Below are positions 29,996 to 37,524 of a stretch of DNA of 64,000 nt, in pieces. Positions within the stretch are counted from its first letter, which is position 1; each line of letters opens with the position of its first letter. The stretch is from Devosia sp. (lineage in GTDB: Bacteria; Pseudomonadota; Alphaproteobacteria; Rhizobiales; Devosiaceae). The notes beneath the pieces were generated by a model. That model searched no databases. It was given only the letters and a program-made list of their open reading frames with translations, and was not told where the DNA came from. The stretch is taken from the NCBI RefSeq assembly GCF_024707125.1, contig NZ_JANQAH010000007.1, positions 62,001 to 126,000 on the forward strand, read 5' to 3'. The translations under genes were made by a program, and so were the position numbers.

Positions 29996-30861
29996 GTGCG
30001 TCCTGGTTTTGCTTTGTGTCTGCTTCTCGCTCTGGCTGGTCCGGCGAGCGCCCAGACCGATCCGTTCGCGGGCAATCCGCGGGCCACGCTTCGCGTCAGC
30101 ATCGAGCTGTCCGGCAGCGCCCGCGAAAATTTCCCCAATGGCGTCGAATGGGCCGCCATTGCTGCCGTGCGCCGACTCGATCTCTCCTATGAGCTGGTCG
30201 ATGTCGCCAACGATGGCCTCCCCATCGTTGGCGGCGTGCCGGCAGGGCAGTGCCGCCGGCCATGCAGGATCTTGAAAAGAAACTTGCCGATTGCGGGGAA
30301 AGCCAGGTCTGCCTTGCCGGGGTGATGATGGCCTTCGCCCAGAGCGGGCAGGGCGGAGAAAACCCCTTTGCCGCGATGACCGGCATGCAGCCGGGTCGCT
30401 ATCGTAATTTCGCCGGCGATCGCACCGGCACGTGCGCCGAGGGCACGGTCACGGTGCAGGATGTGCTTCAGGGCGTCACCATACCGCCGCCCAATCCTGC
30501 CGTGGCCTATCGCTTCTCCCGCGATGGCGCGCTCGACCTGCCGCAGACCGATTCTGCCGTCACCGACACGCTTTGCGCCGCGGAAGTGTCGGTCGATACC
30601 GCAACCAATGAAGTCAGCCTGCGCCTGTCGCTGCAGGGCCTGCCCGTCCCGGTCACCCTCGGACCCGGCGCCTTCACCGATGAGAGCAGCACCGCTTTTG
30701 CCGAGGGCGAGGGGCCGCTCGAATTGCTCAGTCAGGCAACGACCGGCGGCAAGGTGCTGACCGGCTCCACCGGTATTGAGTACGGCTCCGCCTCGCACAA
30801 TTCCGGCCAGGTTTCCGCTGATCTTTCGGGCAAGATTTCGTGGAGTCTGGACTACGAATAG
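29996..30861 (+). CDS. Secreted protein of unknown function (reading frame interrupted)
   Basis: From GTG 29996 (GGGAGG 5 nt upstream) the frame gives a signal peptide (MRPGFALCLLLALAGPASAQ) and about 65 mature residues. It breaks at a GGG run (30245-30247), and the following frame carries the rest (MQDLEKKLADCGESQVCLAG to SLDYE at 30861). One extra G would give VPAGAVPPAMQDLEKK and a single protein of about 288 aa. The mature part has paired cysteines (ADCGESQVC) that could form a disulphide. No family recognised; it interrupts the DUF3828-like paralogues. Confidence 0.65.
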
Positions 30862-30925
30862 GCCGTGGACAGGAAGGGGGACATGAAGCAGTATCCGGCC
30901 GCTTTGCCGGATAGGGAGTTTTCCG

Positions 30926-31396
30926 ATGCGCCGTTTTGCCTTCGTTCTTGCCGCCATGGCGGTCCTTGGTGCACCAGCCTCCTTCGCCCAGCCTTTCGAG
31001 ACCCCGCAGGAGCTGCTTGAGGCGTTCTACGAGCCCTATTTCTCCGGCGATTTCCCCGAATTCGAAGCCGACTACCGCTCCGAGGCGCTCAATGCGCTTT
31101 ATGAGGCCGATGCCGAAAACACGCCCGAAGGCGAAATCGGCGCGCTCGATTTCGATCCCTATGTCGACGGCCAGGATTATGATCTTGCCGAATTCGTCAT
31201 CGGCGAGCCGGTGGAGAGCGACGGCGCGGCCACGGTGGAAGTGACCTTCACCAACTTTGGTGAACCGCGCCACATCACCTATGAGCTGGTCTACGAAAAC
31301 GGCGGCTGGCTCATCGATGACCTCGTGGGTGAAAACCCCGATTTCACCTATCGCCTGAGCGAGATTTTTGCCGAGGCCGCGACGCGCTGGCAGTAA
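30926..31396 (+). CDS. Secreted DUF3828-like protein, paralogue 2
   Basis: A 156-aa protein with signal peptide MRRFAFVLAAMAVLGAPASFA. The mature sequence is strongly acidic and repeats the paralogue pattern: ETPQELLEAFYEPYFSGDF at the start, GALDFDPYVDGQDYDLA in the middle, and a strand YENGGWLIDDLVGENPDF near the end. AGGGAG lies 7 nt before ATG 30926. Closest to the 29372 gene by eye. Function unknown; periplasmic location inferred from the signal peptide. Confidence 0.72.
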   Translation: MRRFAFVLAAMAVLGAPASFAQPFETPQELLEAFYEPYFSGDFPEFEADYRSEALNALYEADAENTPEGEIGALDFDPYVDGQDYDLAEFVIGEPVESDGAATVEVTFTNFGEPRHITYELVYENGGWLIDDLVGENPDFTYRLSEIFAEAATRWQ

Positions 31397-31443
31397 GGGG
31401 CTGCGTTTGCTGCCCTAGCCCTTGAACCGCCGCCAATTCCATC

Positions 31444-31527
31444 CACGGCGTCATTCCCGCGAAAGCGGGAATCCCTGTTCAAGGGCCCTGAAACAGAGAT
31501 CCCCGCTTTCGCGGGGATGACACGGTG
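31444..31527. repeat. Palindromic repeat, CGGTGTCAT(T/C)CCCGC family, copy 5
   Basis: Ends CCACGGCGTCATTCCC and GGGGATGACACGGTG are near-inverted complements with hairpins CCCGCGAAAGCGGG and CCCCGCTTTCGCGGGG. It separates two of the paralogous secreted-protein genes. Confidence 0.85.
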
Positions 31528-31647
31528 AAAACCATAAGTACGTGCGTGCGAGGATGCGCCCCCCTTCCTATCCAAGAATTAATCCAGTAGCCGCAATTCG
31601 GCCCTGCCGTGCGGCAATCGTGCCTGCAATCTTGCAATGAGGGCACG

Positions 31648-32139
31648 ATGAAATCAGCGATTCTCGCTCTGGTCCTGCTGGCCATGCCGCTGGCCCCGGC
31701 TCTGGCCGCAGAGACCTATTCCGATCCCAAGGCGTTGGTGCAAGCCATCTACGACGGCTACCGGCCCGGCGCGCCACATGGCGATCCCACGGTGCACTAT
31801 TCAGCCCGGCTCAAGGGCATTGCCCAGCTGGCCGAGGAAAACACCCACTTCACCAAGACTGCGGGCTCCGAGCTGGACCCGGTCGCCGACCCGACCTTCA
31901 ATCCCTTCCTGCCCGATGCCAGTGTACTGCTGTTCGATCTCAGCGTGGGCGAGCCTGCGCGCCTCGATGGCCGCGCCGTGGTGACAGTCACCTACCACAA
32001 TTTCGACCAGCCCCGATTGCTGGCCATTTCGCTGGTTGAGGAAGAGGGCGCCTGGAAGGTCGATGATGTTGCTTCGATGGGCAGTGATGTCCCATGGCTG
32101 TTGAGCTGGGCGCTGGCGGCCGATCCCTACGCGATGTGA
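31648..32139 (+). CDS. Secreted DUF3828-like protein, paralogue 3
   Basis: A 163-aa protein with signal peptide MKSAILALVLLAMPLAPALA. The mature part starts YSDPKALVQAIYDGYRPG, carries DPTFNPFLPDASVLLFDLSVG in place of the GALDF core, and ends with VTVTYHNFDQPRLLAIS and GAWKVDDVASMG. It is therefore the most diverged of the three paralogues. ATG 31648 follows GAGGG by 5 nt; an earlier start at 31609 would spoil the signal peptide. Function unknown. Confidence 0.72.
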   Translation: MKSAILALVLLAMPLAPALAAETYSDPKALVQAIYDGYRPGAPHGDPTVHYSARLKGIAQLAEENTHFTKTAGSELDPVADPTFNPFLPDASVLLFDLSVGEPARLDGRAVVTVTYHNFDQPRLLAISLVEEEGAWKVDDVASMGSDVPWLLSWALAADPYAM

Positions 32140-32151
32140 CCAGCCACCGAA

Positions 32152-32237
32152 CGTCATCCTCGGGCTCGACCCGAGGACACTTCACTTTGCGATGCAGAGG
32201 TAAGTGTAACGCCCTCGGGTCAAGCCCGAGGGTGACG
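32152..32237. repeat. Palindromic repeat, CCTCGGGCTCGACCCGAGG type
   Basis: Ends CGTCATCCTCGGG and CCGAGGGTGACG are inverted complements. Inside are two hairpins, CCTCGGGCTCGACCCGAGG and CCCTCGGGTCAAGCCCGAGGG. It lies between the convergent paralogue-3 and aminopeptidase genes. Confidence 0.8.
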
Positions 32238-32261
32238 ATTTGCGGAATGGGGAGGACGGGC

Positions 32262-34115
32262 CTAAATCGCCGTCGTCGCAGCTTCCAGCCAAGCCTTCAC
32301 ATCGCCCGACACCTTCGGCCCAATCTCCGAACGCACCTTGGCGTGGAAATCGTTCAACCACCCACGCTCCGCCTCCGTAAGAAGCCCCCCGTCGATCAAC
32401 CTGACATCAATCGGCGCCAGCGTCAGCGTTTCAAACTCGAAATAGCCCGGAAAACCCTCAGCCTCCCGGACCACCACCAGGTTCTCGATGCGGATGCCAT
32501 ATTCGCCGGCCTTGTAGAAACCCGGCTCGTTGGAAATCACATTGCCCAGTTCGAGCGGCAGCGGATAGCGCGGCGCAATGCCGATCGGGCCCTCATGCAC
32601 GCCAAGATAGGCGCCCACGCCATGACCCGTACCATGGTTGTAGGTGATGCCATCGGCCCAGAGGAATTGCCGGGCCAGCACGTCGATCTGTGCGCCGCTG
32701 GTGCCCTTGGGGAAGCGCGCCATGGAAATGGCGATCATGCCTTTGAGCACACGCGTATAGCGATCCTTCTGCTCGGCCGTCGCCTCGCCCGTCGCCAGCG
32801 TCCGGGTAATGTCGGTCGTCCCTGACAGATATTGCGCGCCACTGTCGACCAGCATGATTTCGCCGGCATTGAGCCGCCGATCGGTCTTGGTCGAAACGCG
32901 ATAGTGGACGATGGCCCCGTTCGGCCCGGCGCCCGAAATCGTATCGAAGCTGGCATCGACGCAGCTTTCTTCCTCGCGCCGGAAGGCTTCGAGCGCCGTG
33001 ACAATGCCGATCTCGGTCAGTTCACCCTTGGGCGCTTCACCATCGAACCAGCTCAGGAATTTTGCCAGCGCCACGCCATCGAGCCGATGCGCCTCGCGCA
33101 TGCCCGCCAGTTCCGCCTCGTTCTTGCGCGATTTGGGCAGCAGCACCGGATCGCGCTTTTCGATCAGCTTTGCGCCCGCGCCGGTCAGCGTCTCGGCAAT
33201 GGCAATCGGCGCGCTGGCTGGATCGACCAGCACCGACTTGCCGTTCTTGCCCAGCTTTTCGAGCGCTTTGGTCAGCTTCTTGGCCGCTTCGATCTTGGCG
33301 ATGCCATCGAGCGCGGTTTCCAGTTCTGGCGTCACCTTCGCCGGATCAAGGAACAGCGTCGGCTTGCCCTTTTGCGGCACCACGGCAAAGCCGAGCACGA
33401 AAGGCGTGTTCGGCACGTCGCGGCCGCGAATATTGAACAGCCAGCAGATGGATTCGGGCAGGGTGAACACCACTGCATCGGCACCGTCCTCACCCAGCGT
33501 CTGCTGCAGCTGCGCGATCTTGTCTTCGGCGGTCTGGCCGGCGCGATTGTGGCCGAGAATTTCGATGGCACCCGCCGGCGGCGCCGGGCGATCGCTCCAG
33601 ACGCTGTCGATGAGATTGTCATGCGCAACGACCTTGGCATGGCCCTTGAGCTTGTCCGTCAGGTCGCGCACTTCGCCTGGCGTATGAAGCCAAGGATCAT
33701 AGGCAACGACCGTGTCCTTCTTCACATAGGGTTTTGGGTCGATGGCAAGGCTCGCCACCTCATGCACATCCACCAGCTTGGTGTCCGTCTGCGCGGGCGC
33801 CTGCAGCGTATAGCGGCTGTCGATGAAGAGGTGCGCTTCCTTGAGGCCCACCAGCGCCAGCCCGGCCGATCCGGTAAAGCCGGTCACATAGGCCAAGCGC
33901 GCTTCACTCGCCGGCACGGATTCGCCGCGATGCGCGTCGGCGCGGGGCACGAGGAAATAGTCGACACCGGCTGCCTTCATCGCCTTACGCAGCGCAGCAA
34001 GGCGCGGAGCCACCTGGGCGGGGTCGGACTTTTCCTCAAAGCTCTGGAATTTTGCGGGAGGGAAGGGGGCGTTGGTCATCAGTATCATCCCGGTGCCGGA
34101 CTGCGTGGCCGTCAT
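32262..34115 (-). CDS. Xaa-Pro aminopeptidase (M24B family, long form)
   Basis: Metal-dependent aminopeptidase of 617 aa with two creatinase-like N-terminal domains and a C-terminal pita-bread domain, as in eukaryote-type aminopeptidase P1. Metal ligands are visible: the Asp pair in DSGAQYLSGTTDITRT (about residues 420-431), His in YNHGTGHGVGAYLGVHEGP, Glu in NEPGFYKAGEYG and Glu in IENLV. No signal peptide, so cytosolic. The start is uncertain: ATG 34115 or 34079 (MTNAPFPP). Transcribed alone, towards the secreted-protein cluster. Confidence 0.92.
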   Translation of the reverse strand: MTATQSGTGMILMTNAPFPPAKFQSFEEKSDPAQVAPRLAALRKAMKAAGVDYFLVPRADAHRGESVPASEARLAYVTGFTGSAGLALVGLKEAHLFIDSRYTLQAPAQTDTKLVDVHEVASLAIDPKPYVKKDTVVAYDPWLHTPGEVRDLTDKLKGHAKVVAHDNLIDSVWSDRPAPPAGAIEILGHNRAGQTAEDKIAQLQQTLGEDGADAVVFTLPESICWLFNIRGRDVPNTPFVLGFAVVPQKGKPTLFLDPAKVTPELETALDGIAKIEAAKKLTKALEKLGKNGKSVLVDPASAPIAIAETLTGAGAKLIEKRDPVLLPKSRKNEAELAGMREAHRLDGVALAKFLSWFDGEAPKGELTEIGIVTALEAFRREEESCVDASFDTISGAGPNGAIVHYRVSTKTDRRLNAGEIMLVDSGAQYLSGTTDITRTLATGEATAEQKDRYTRVLKGMIAISMARFPKGTSGAQIDVLARQFLWADGITYNHGTGHGVGAYLGVHEGPIGIAPRYPLPLELGNVISNEPGFYKAGEYGIRIENLVVVREAEGFPGYFEFETLTLAPIDVRLIDGGLLTEAERGWLNDFHAKVRSEIGPKVSGDVKAWLEAATTAI

Positions 34116-34190
34116 GGCTGGCTTGTGGTTCCTGCGCTGGTGAAAGCGCCGGGAGAACCTATCTTATTGTTCGGAACCAGGAGACGAAAA

Positions 34191-34325
34191 ATGAGCAAAG
34201 AGAGTAATTTCTTCCAGCGCGCCCTCAACGCTCTGGTCGAGGGCCGTGCCCGTCAGGCGGAACGTTATGTCGCTCAATATGAGCGCGATCACATGCCGTC
34301 TGAATCGAAAGTGAACAAGCGTTAA
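34191..34325 (+). CDS. Tiny basic protein, paralogue A (44 aa)
   Basis: A 44-aa ORF from ATG 34191 to TAA 34325 with a strong Shine-Dalgarno (AGGAG, spacing 8). It begins MSKESNFFQRALNALVEGRA and continues RQAERYVAQYERDHMPS. The second tiny gene 119 bp downstream encodes a clear paralogue (shared frame: N-x-F-x-x-AL-x-x-L-(V/I)-x-(G/A)-R-x-R-(Q/E)-A-x-R-x-V). One amphipathic helix with evenly spaced arginines is likely. Function unknown; nucleic-acid or membrane binding is conceivable but not shown. Confidence 0.7.
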   Translation: MSKESNFFQRALNALVEGRARQAERYVAQYERDHMPSESKVNKR

Positions 34326-34444
34326 CCGCGCCCTGCGCAATTGGCATGGCAGGTCTGTCGCTAGGCCTCTAACGCAAGCCTGACGAATTAGCTAAAAGAC
34401 AACCAGACGCTAGGCAACAGACCCAGCGTCGCATGGAGTAAGAG

Positions 34445-34576
34445 ATGACTGAGAGCAAGAACGGTTTCCGCAACGCACTGGGTGGTCTGATTGACGCTCG
34501 TGGTCGCGAAGCGTCTCGCCAGGTCAGCTACCGCATGCAGCACCAGCTGATCGGCGCCGTAACCAAGCGCCCGTAA
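34445..34576 (+). CDS. Tiny basic protein, paralogue B (43 aa)
   Basis: A 43-aa ORF from ATG 34445 to TAA 34576 preceded by GGAG (spacing 6). It begins MTESKNGFRNALGGLIDARG and continues REASRQVSYRMQHQLIGA. Similarity to the 34191 ORF, good ribosome sites in front of both and a strong terminator directly after this one make it very likely to be expressed. A short hairpin (GACGCT / AGCGTC) lies between the two genes. Function unknown. Confidence 0.72.
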   Translation: MTESKNGFRNALGGLIDARGREASRQVSYRMQHQLIGAVTKRP

Positions 34577-34608
34577 ACGGCAGCTAGTTACCTGATGACG
34601 ATCTTTCG

Positions 34609-34636
34609 ATCCCCGAAGCCTGCTTCGGGGATTTTG
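34609..34636 (+). terminator. Rho-independent terminator after the tiny-protein pair
   Basis: ATCCCCGAAGC / GCTTCGGGGAT stem with a minimal loop, followed by TTTTGCTTTTT. It lies 32 nt after the second tiny gene and also faces the end of prmA. Confidence 0.88.
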
Positions 34637-34710
34637 CTTTTTGCGGACCGCAAACCCATAACGAAAGGGGCGCCTGCGCGCCCCTCGATGCTACCAGTCT
34701 GCTAACGAAC

Positions 34711-35580
34711 TCAGCGCTTTTCCAGCACCAGCGTTGTCCAGTCCTTGCGCTTGAGGTGGTCCACCAGACGGAACCCGGCAAGCTCATAGGCAGCGATGAC
34801 GCCATCGGCCTGCGTATTGAGAATCCCCGATAGAATCGCCGTGCCGCCCGATTGCGCAATTCTGCCCATGCCCGGCGCCAGTTCGGTCAGCGGGCCGGCA
34901 AGGATATTGGCGACGATCAGGTCATAGGGCGCACGCGCCGCGATCTCGGGATGATCGAGCCCCGTCGCTTCGATGGAGTCGATGTTCTCACTAACGCCAT
35001 TTTCCTCAGCGTTTTCAATGGTCGTCGTCACCGCGATCGGGTCGATATCGGTCGCAAGGATCTTCCCACCCAACCGCTTGGCGACAGCAATCGCCAGCAC
35101 ACCCGTACCAGTCCCGATATCTACAACGGCCTTCGGCGTCGTCTTGGCCAGCAGCATTTCGATGGCTTCGAGACAGCCCGTGGTCGTCTCATGATGCCCC
35201 GTGCCAAATGCCTGAGCCGCATCGATTTTCATCGGCGTCAGACCCTCGGGGATTGGGCCAGTCTCGTGGCTGCCATAGACATAAAAGCCGCCCGCGATCA
35301 CCGGCGCCAGACCCTCGAGCGACTTGGCGACCCAGTTGATCTCCATGTCGACTTCTTCGACCGAGAAATCCACAGCGCCACCAAGCACTTGGCTCGCCAG
35401 TTCATTGAAGGCGTCGATGTTCGGCGGGCTGTCGCAGGTGGCTTCAAACACCCATTCGCCGGTTTCCTCGATCTCATGCGCCGAGGCGGTCAGGGCCAGG
35501 TCGTCGCGCTCCATGACGGCATCGACCAGGGCATAGGCCTGTTCCTTGGTGAGGGTCGCGGAAAGCTGGTCGACGGACAT
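34711..35580 (-). CDS. prmA: Ribosomal protein L11 methyltransferase PrmA
   Basis: SAM-dependent protein methyltransferase of 289 aa that methylates ribosomal protein L11. The substrate-binding N-terminal domain is followed by AFGTGHHETTTGCLEAIEM, motif I VVDIGTGTGVLAIAVAKRLG (about residues 153-172), DIDPIAV, and the catalytic/product motif LIVANILAGPL. Length and motif order match PrmA. It is transcribed alone, convergent with the tiny-protein pair. Confidence 0.95.
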   Translation of the reverse strand: MSVDQLSATLTKEQAYALVDAVMERDDLALTASAHEIEETGEWVFEATCDSPPNIDAFNELASQVLGGAVDFSVEEVDMEINWVAKSLEGLAPVIAGGFYVYGSHETGPIPEGLTPMKIDAAQAFGTGHHETTTGCLEAIEMLLAKTTPKAVVDIGTGTGVLAIAVAKRLGGKILATDIDPIAVTTTIENAEENGVSENIDSIEATGLDHPEIAARAPYDLIVANILAGPLTELAPGMGRIAQSGGTAILSGILNTQADGVIAAYELAGFRLVDHLKRKDWTTLVLEKR

Positions 35581-35676
35581 GACAGGTAATCCCAGGTTAT
35601 TTTCCGCCCTAGTTGGGGCAGGTAGCGCGACGAGTCAATGCCACGCCATATCACATTGATTTATCAAGGAAATGGC

Positions 35677-37422
35677 TCAGGCGCGCTGGCGCGTCTGGGG
35701 CGAAAAGCCCTCGGTGACGATGCAGTTGCGGCCCGCGCCCTTGGCCATATAGAGCCGCTGGTCGGCCAGCGAGAAGATGTCGTCCCAGTCCTGTGCCGAG
35801 CCCGCCGACCGCATGGCGACACCAAAGCTGGCCGTGACCTTCAGGCCGAGCTTGCCCTGCACCGCCGTCTCGCCCAGCAAAAGCCGCATGCGTTCCAGGA
35901 GGTTATAGGCCGTGATGTGATCGGCGCGGCGGAGGATCAGCACGAACTCCTCACCACCAATGCGCGCCAGAGTATCGCCAGTCCGCAGCGCGCCCTCGAT
36001 CAGCCGCGCCACGCCCGACAGCACCTCGTCGCCGACCGCATGGCCGTGGGTATCGTTGACCACTTTGAAATGGTCGATGTCGAACAGCACGACAGCCAGG
36101 GATTCCCCGATCCGATCTGCCCGGCGGAACATGGCGCCGACGCGGCTCAGGAGCGCGCGGCGGTTGAGCAGGCCCGTTAGCGTGTCGGTCTCGGCGAGCC
36201 GGCGCAGACGACGATTGAGGCGGCGCTGCTCTTCTTCGAGAACGCGCTTCTCGGTCAGGTTCTGGCGCAAAACATCGAGGCCGGTGAAGATGTTACCGAC
36301 TTCACGGGCCATGCCCTTGAGCGGCTCCGGCTCGCTATGATCGCCGCTGGCGAGGGCCAGCACATCATCGTGCAGACGCATCAGCGGCGAGAACAGCGTG
36401 CGCCGGAACACCACTGCGACAATTACCAGCACCGCCAGGGTGGCGGCAGTCAACAGCGCCGCGCTGATCAATGCCTTCAGCGAAATCTCGGCATTGCGGT
36501 TCATGGCCGCAACGGAATGCGTAACCACGGCCGTCCGGAGCAGTTCTGAACTGCGCATACCGGGAACGTAGTCGGCCGTCAGCACGGCAGGGGAGAGCGA
36601 ATTGTGAGCCGTATGGTTTTCGGCCGCATCGAGCGCCAGAATCAGCGCGCCATCAAAGAAGTCGCGCTGCACCGCCTCGACCAGGCCGGCGATTTCGGGA
36701 TCGGGCAGGAGTTTGTCGGCCAGGCTGACGCTGGTGGACCAAAGACTGCGGATAATGCCATCGGTCGCCTGCATGCGCTGCAGATAGACCGGGTCCCGTT
36801 CCGGCGGAGCGACCAGTGCCATGACGACGAAGGAACCCAGCCGCCCTTCCTGATCGCGCAGCGTGCTGGCGCTATTGGCGAGCATCAGTTCGCCGGCAAG
36901 GCTCGGGGTCTCGACCATGATGTGGCCGCTCACCAGATCGCGCAGCGTGGTCGCGGCGTCGGCCGCGGTAAACATGGCCAGAATGCCCCGCGCAATCTCG
37001 CGCGGGTTGCGCTCGGCAAAGGTCGTGTTCGCGGCGAAGTCTACCTTCTGGCGACCATTGGCGAGGTCGGAATGTAGTCGCGCATGCGCGGCGCCGCATT
37101 CTTCATCGCCGAGAGTGCCCTTGAATACAGCCTCCATGCGGCTCACGGCGGCATCGGTTTCAGCGCGCTTGGCTGCCAATTCCGCACGGCGGGCCGCAGC
37201 CTCTTCGTCGGTTGCGCCCATGGCCGAGTTGGCCGGCCCGCGTTCGGCCGAAATGGCGTTCACCGCTTCGAGCAGGACGCTGAAGCGCTCGAGTTCAAGG
37301 GCGCCATGGCTGTGGCGCCGATAGTCGTTCAGATTGTTGAGGACCGCAGTGCCGCCGAGCAGCAGGCAGCCAATTGCGGCCGCTGCGATACCCATCCATT
37401 GCAGGTGCTGAATTTTGAACAC
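35677..37422 (-). CDS. Membrane-bound diguanylate cyclase (GGDEF)
   Basis: A 581-aa inner-membrane signalling enzyme making c-di-GMP. An N-terminal membrane helix (IAAAAIGCLLLGGTAVL) and a second one (ALLTAATLAVLVIVAVVF, about residue 320) enclose a large periplasmic sensory region of no recognised family. A HAMP-like linker follows, then a GGDEF domain with the active motif GGEEF and an upstream RTGD, i.e. an intact RxxD inhibitory site five residues before it. The preferred start is GTG 37422 with GTGGGG 6 nt upstream; GTG 37455 would add 11 residues. Activity is predicted; the signal sensed is unknown. Confidence 0.9.
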   Translation of the reverse strand: MFKIQHLQWMGIAAAAIGCLLLGGTAVLNNLNDYRRHSHGALELERFSVLLEAVNAISAERGPANSAMGATDEEAAARRAELAAKRAETDAAVSRMEAVFKGTLGDEECGAAHARLHSDLANGRQKVDFAANTTFAERNPREIARGILAMFTAADAATTLRDLVSGHIMVETPSLAGELMLANSASTLRDQEGRLGSFVVMALVAPPERDPVYLQRMQATDGIIRSLWSTSVSLADKLLPDPEIAGLVEAVQRDFFDGALILALDAAENHTAHNSLSPAVLTADYVPGMRSSELLRTAVVTHSVAAMNRNAEISLKALISAALLTAATLAVLVIVAVVFRRTLFSPLMRLHDDVLALASGDHSEPEPLKGMAREVGNIFTGLDVLRQNLTEKRVLEEEQRRLNRRLRRLAETDTLTGLLNRRALLSRVGAMFRRADRIGESLAVVLFDIDHFKVVNDTHGHAVGDEVLSGVARLIEGALRTGDTLARIGGEEFVLILRRADHITAYNLLERMRLLLGETAVQGKLGLKVTASFGVAMRSAGSAQDWDDIFSLADQRLYMAKGAGRNCIVTEGFSPQTRQRA

Positions 37423-37524
37423 GACGAACCCCACGCATTCCGTCCATGAATGCACGAGTGCTTCTGATAAGGCGTGAACGCGATTGGTTAATTCAATCCG
37501 ACACTTGGCCCAAATCCGTCGCCG

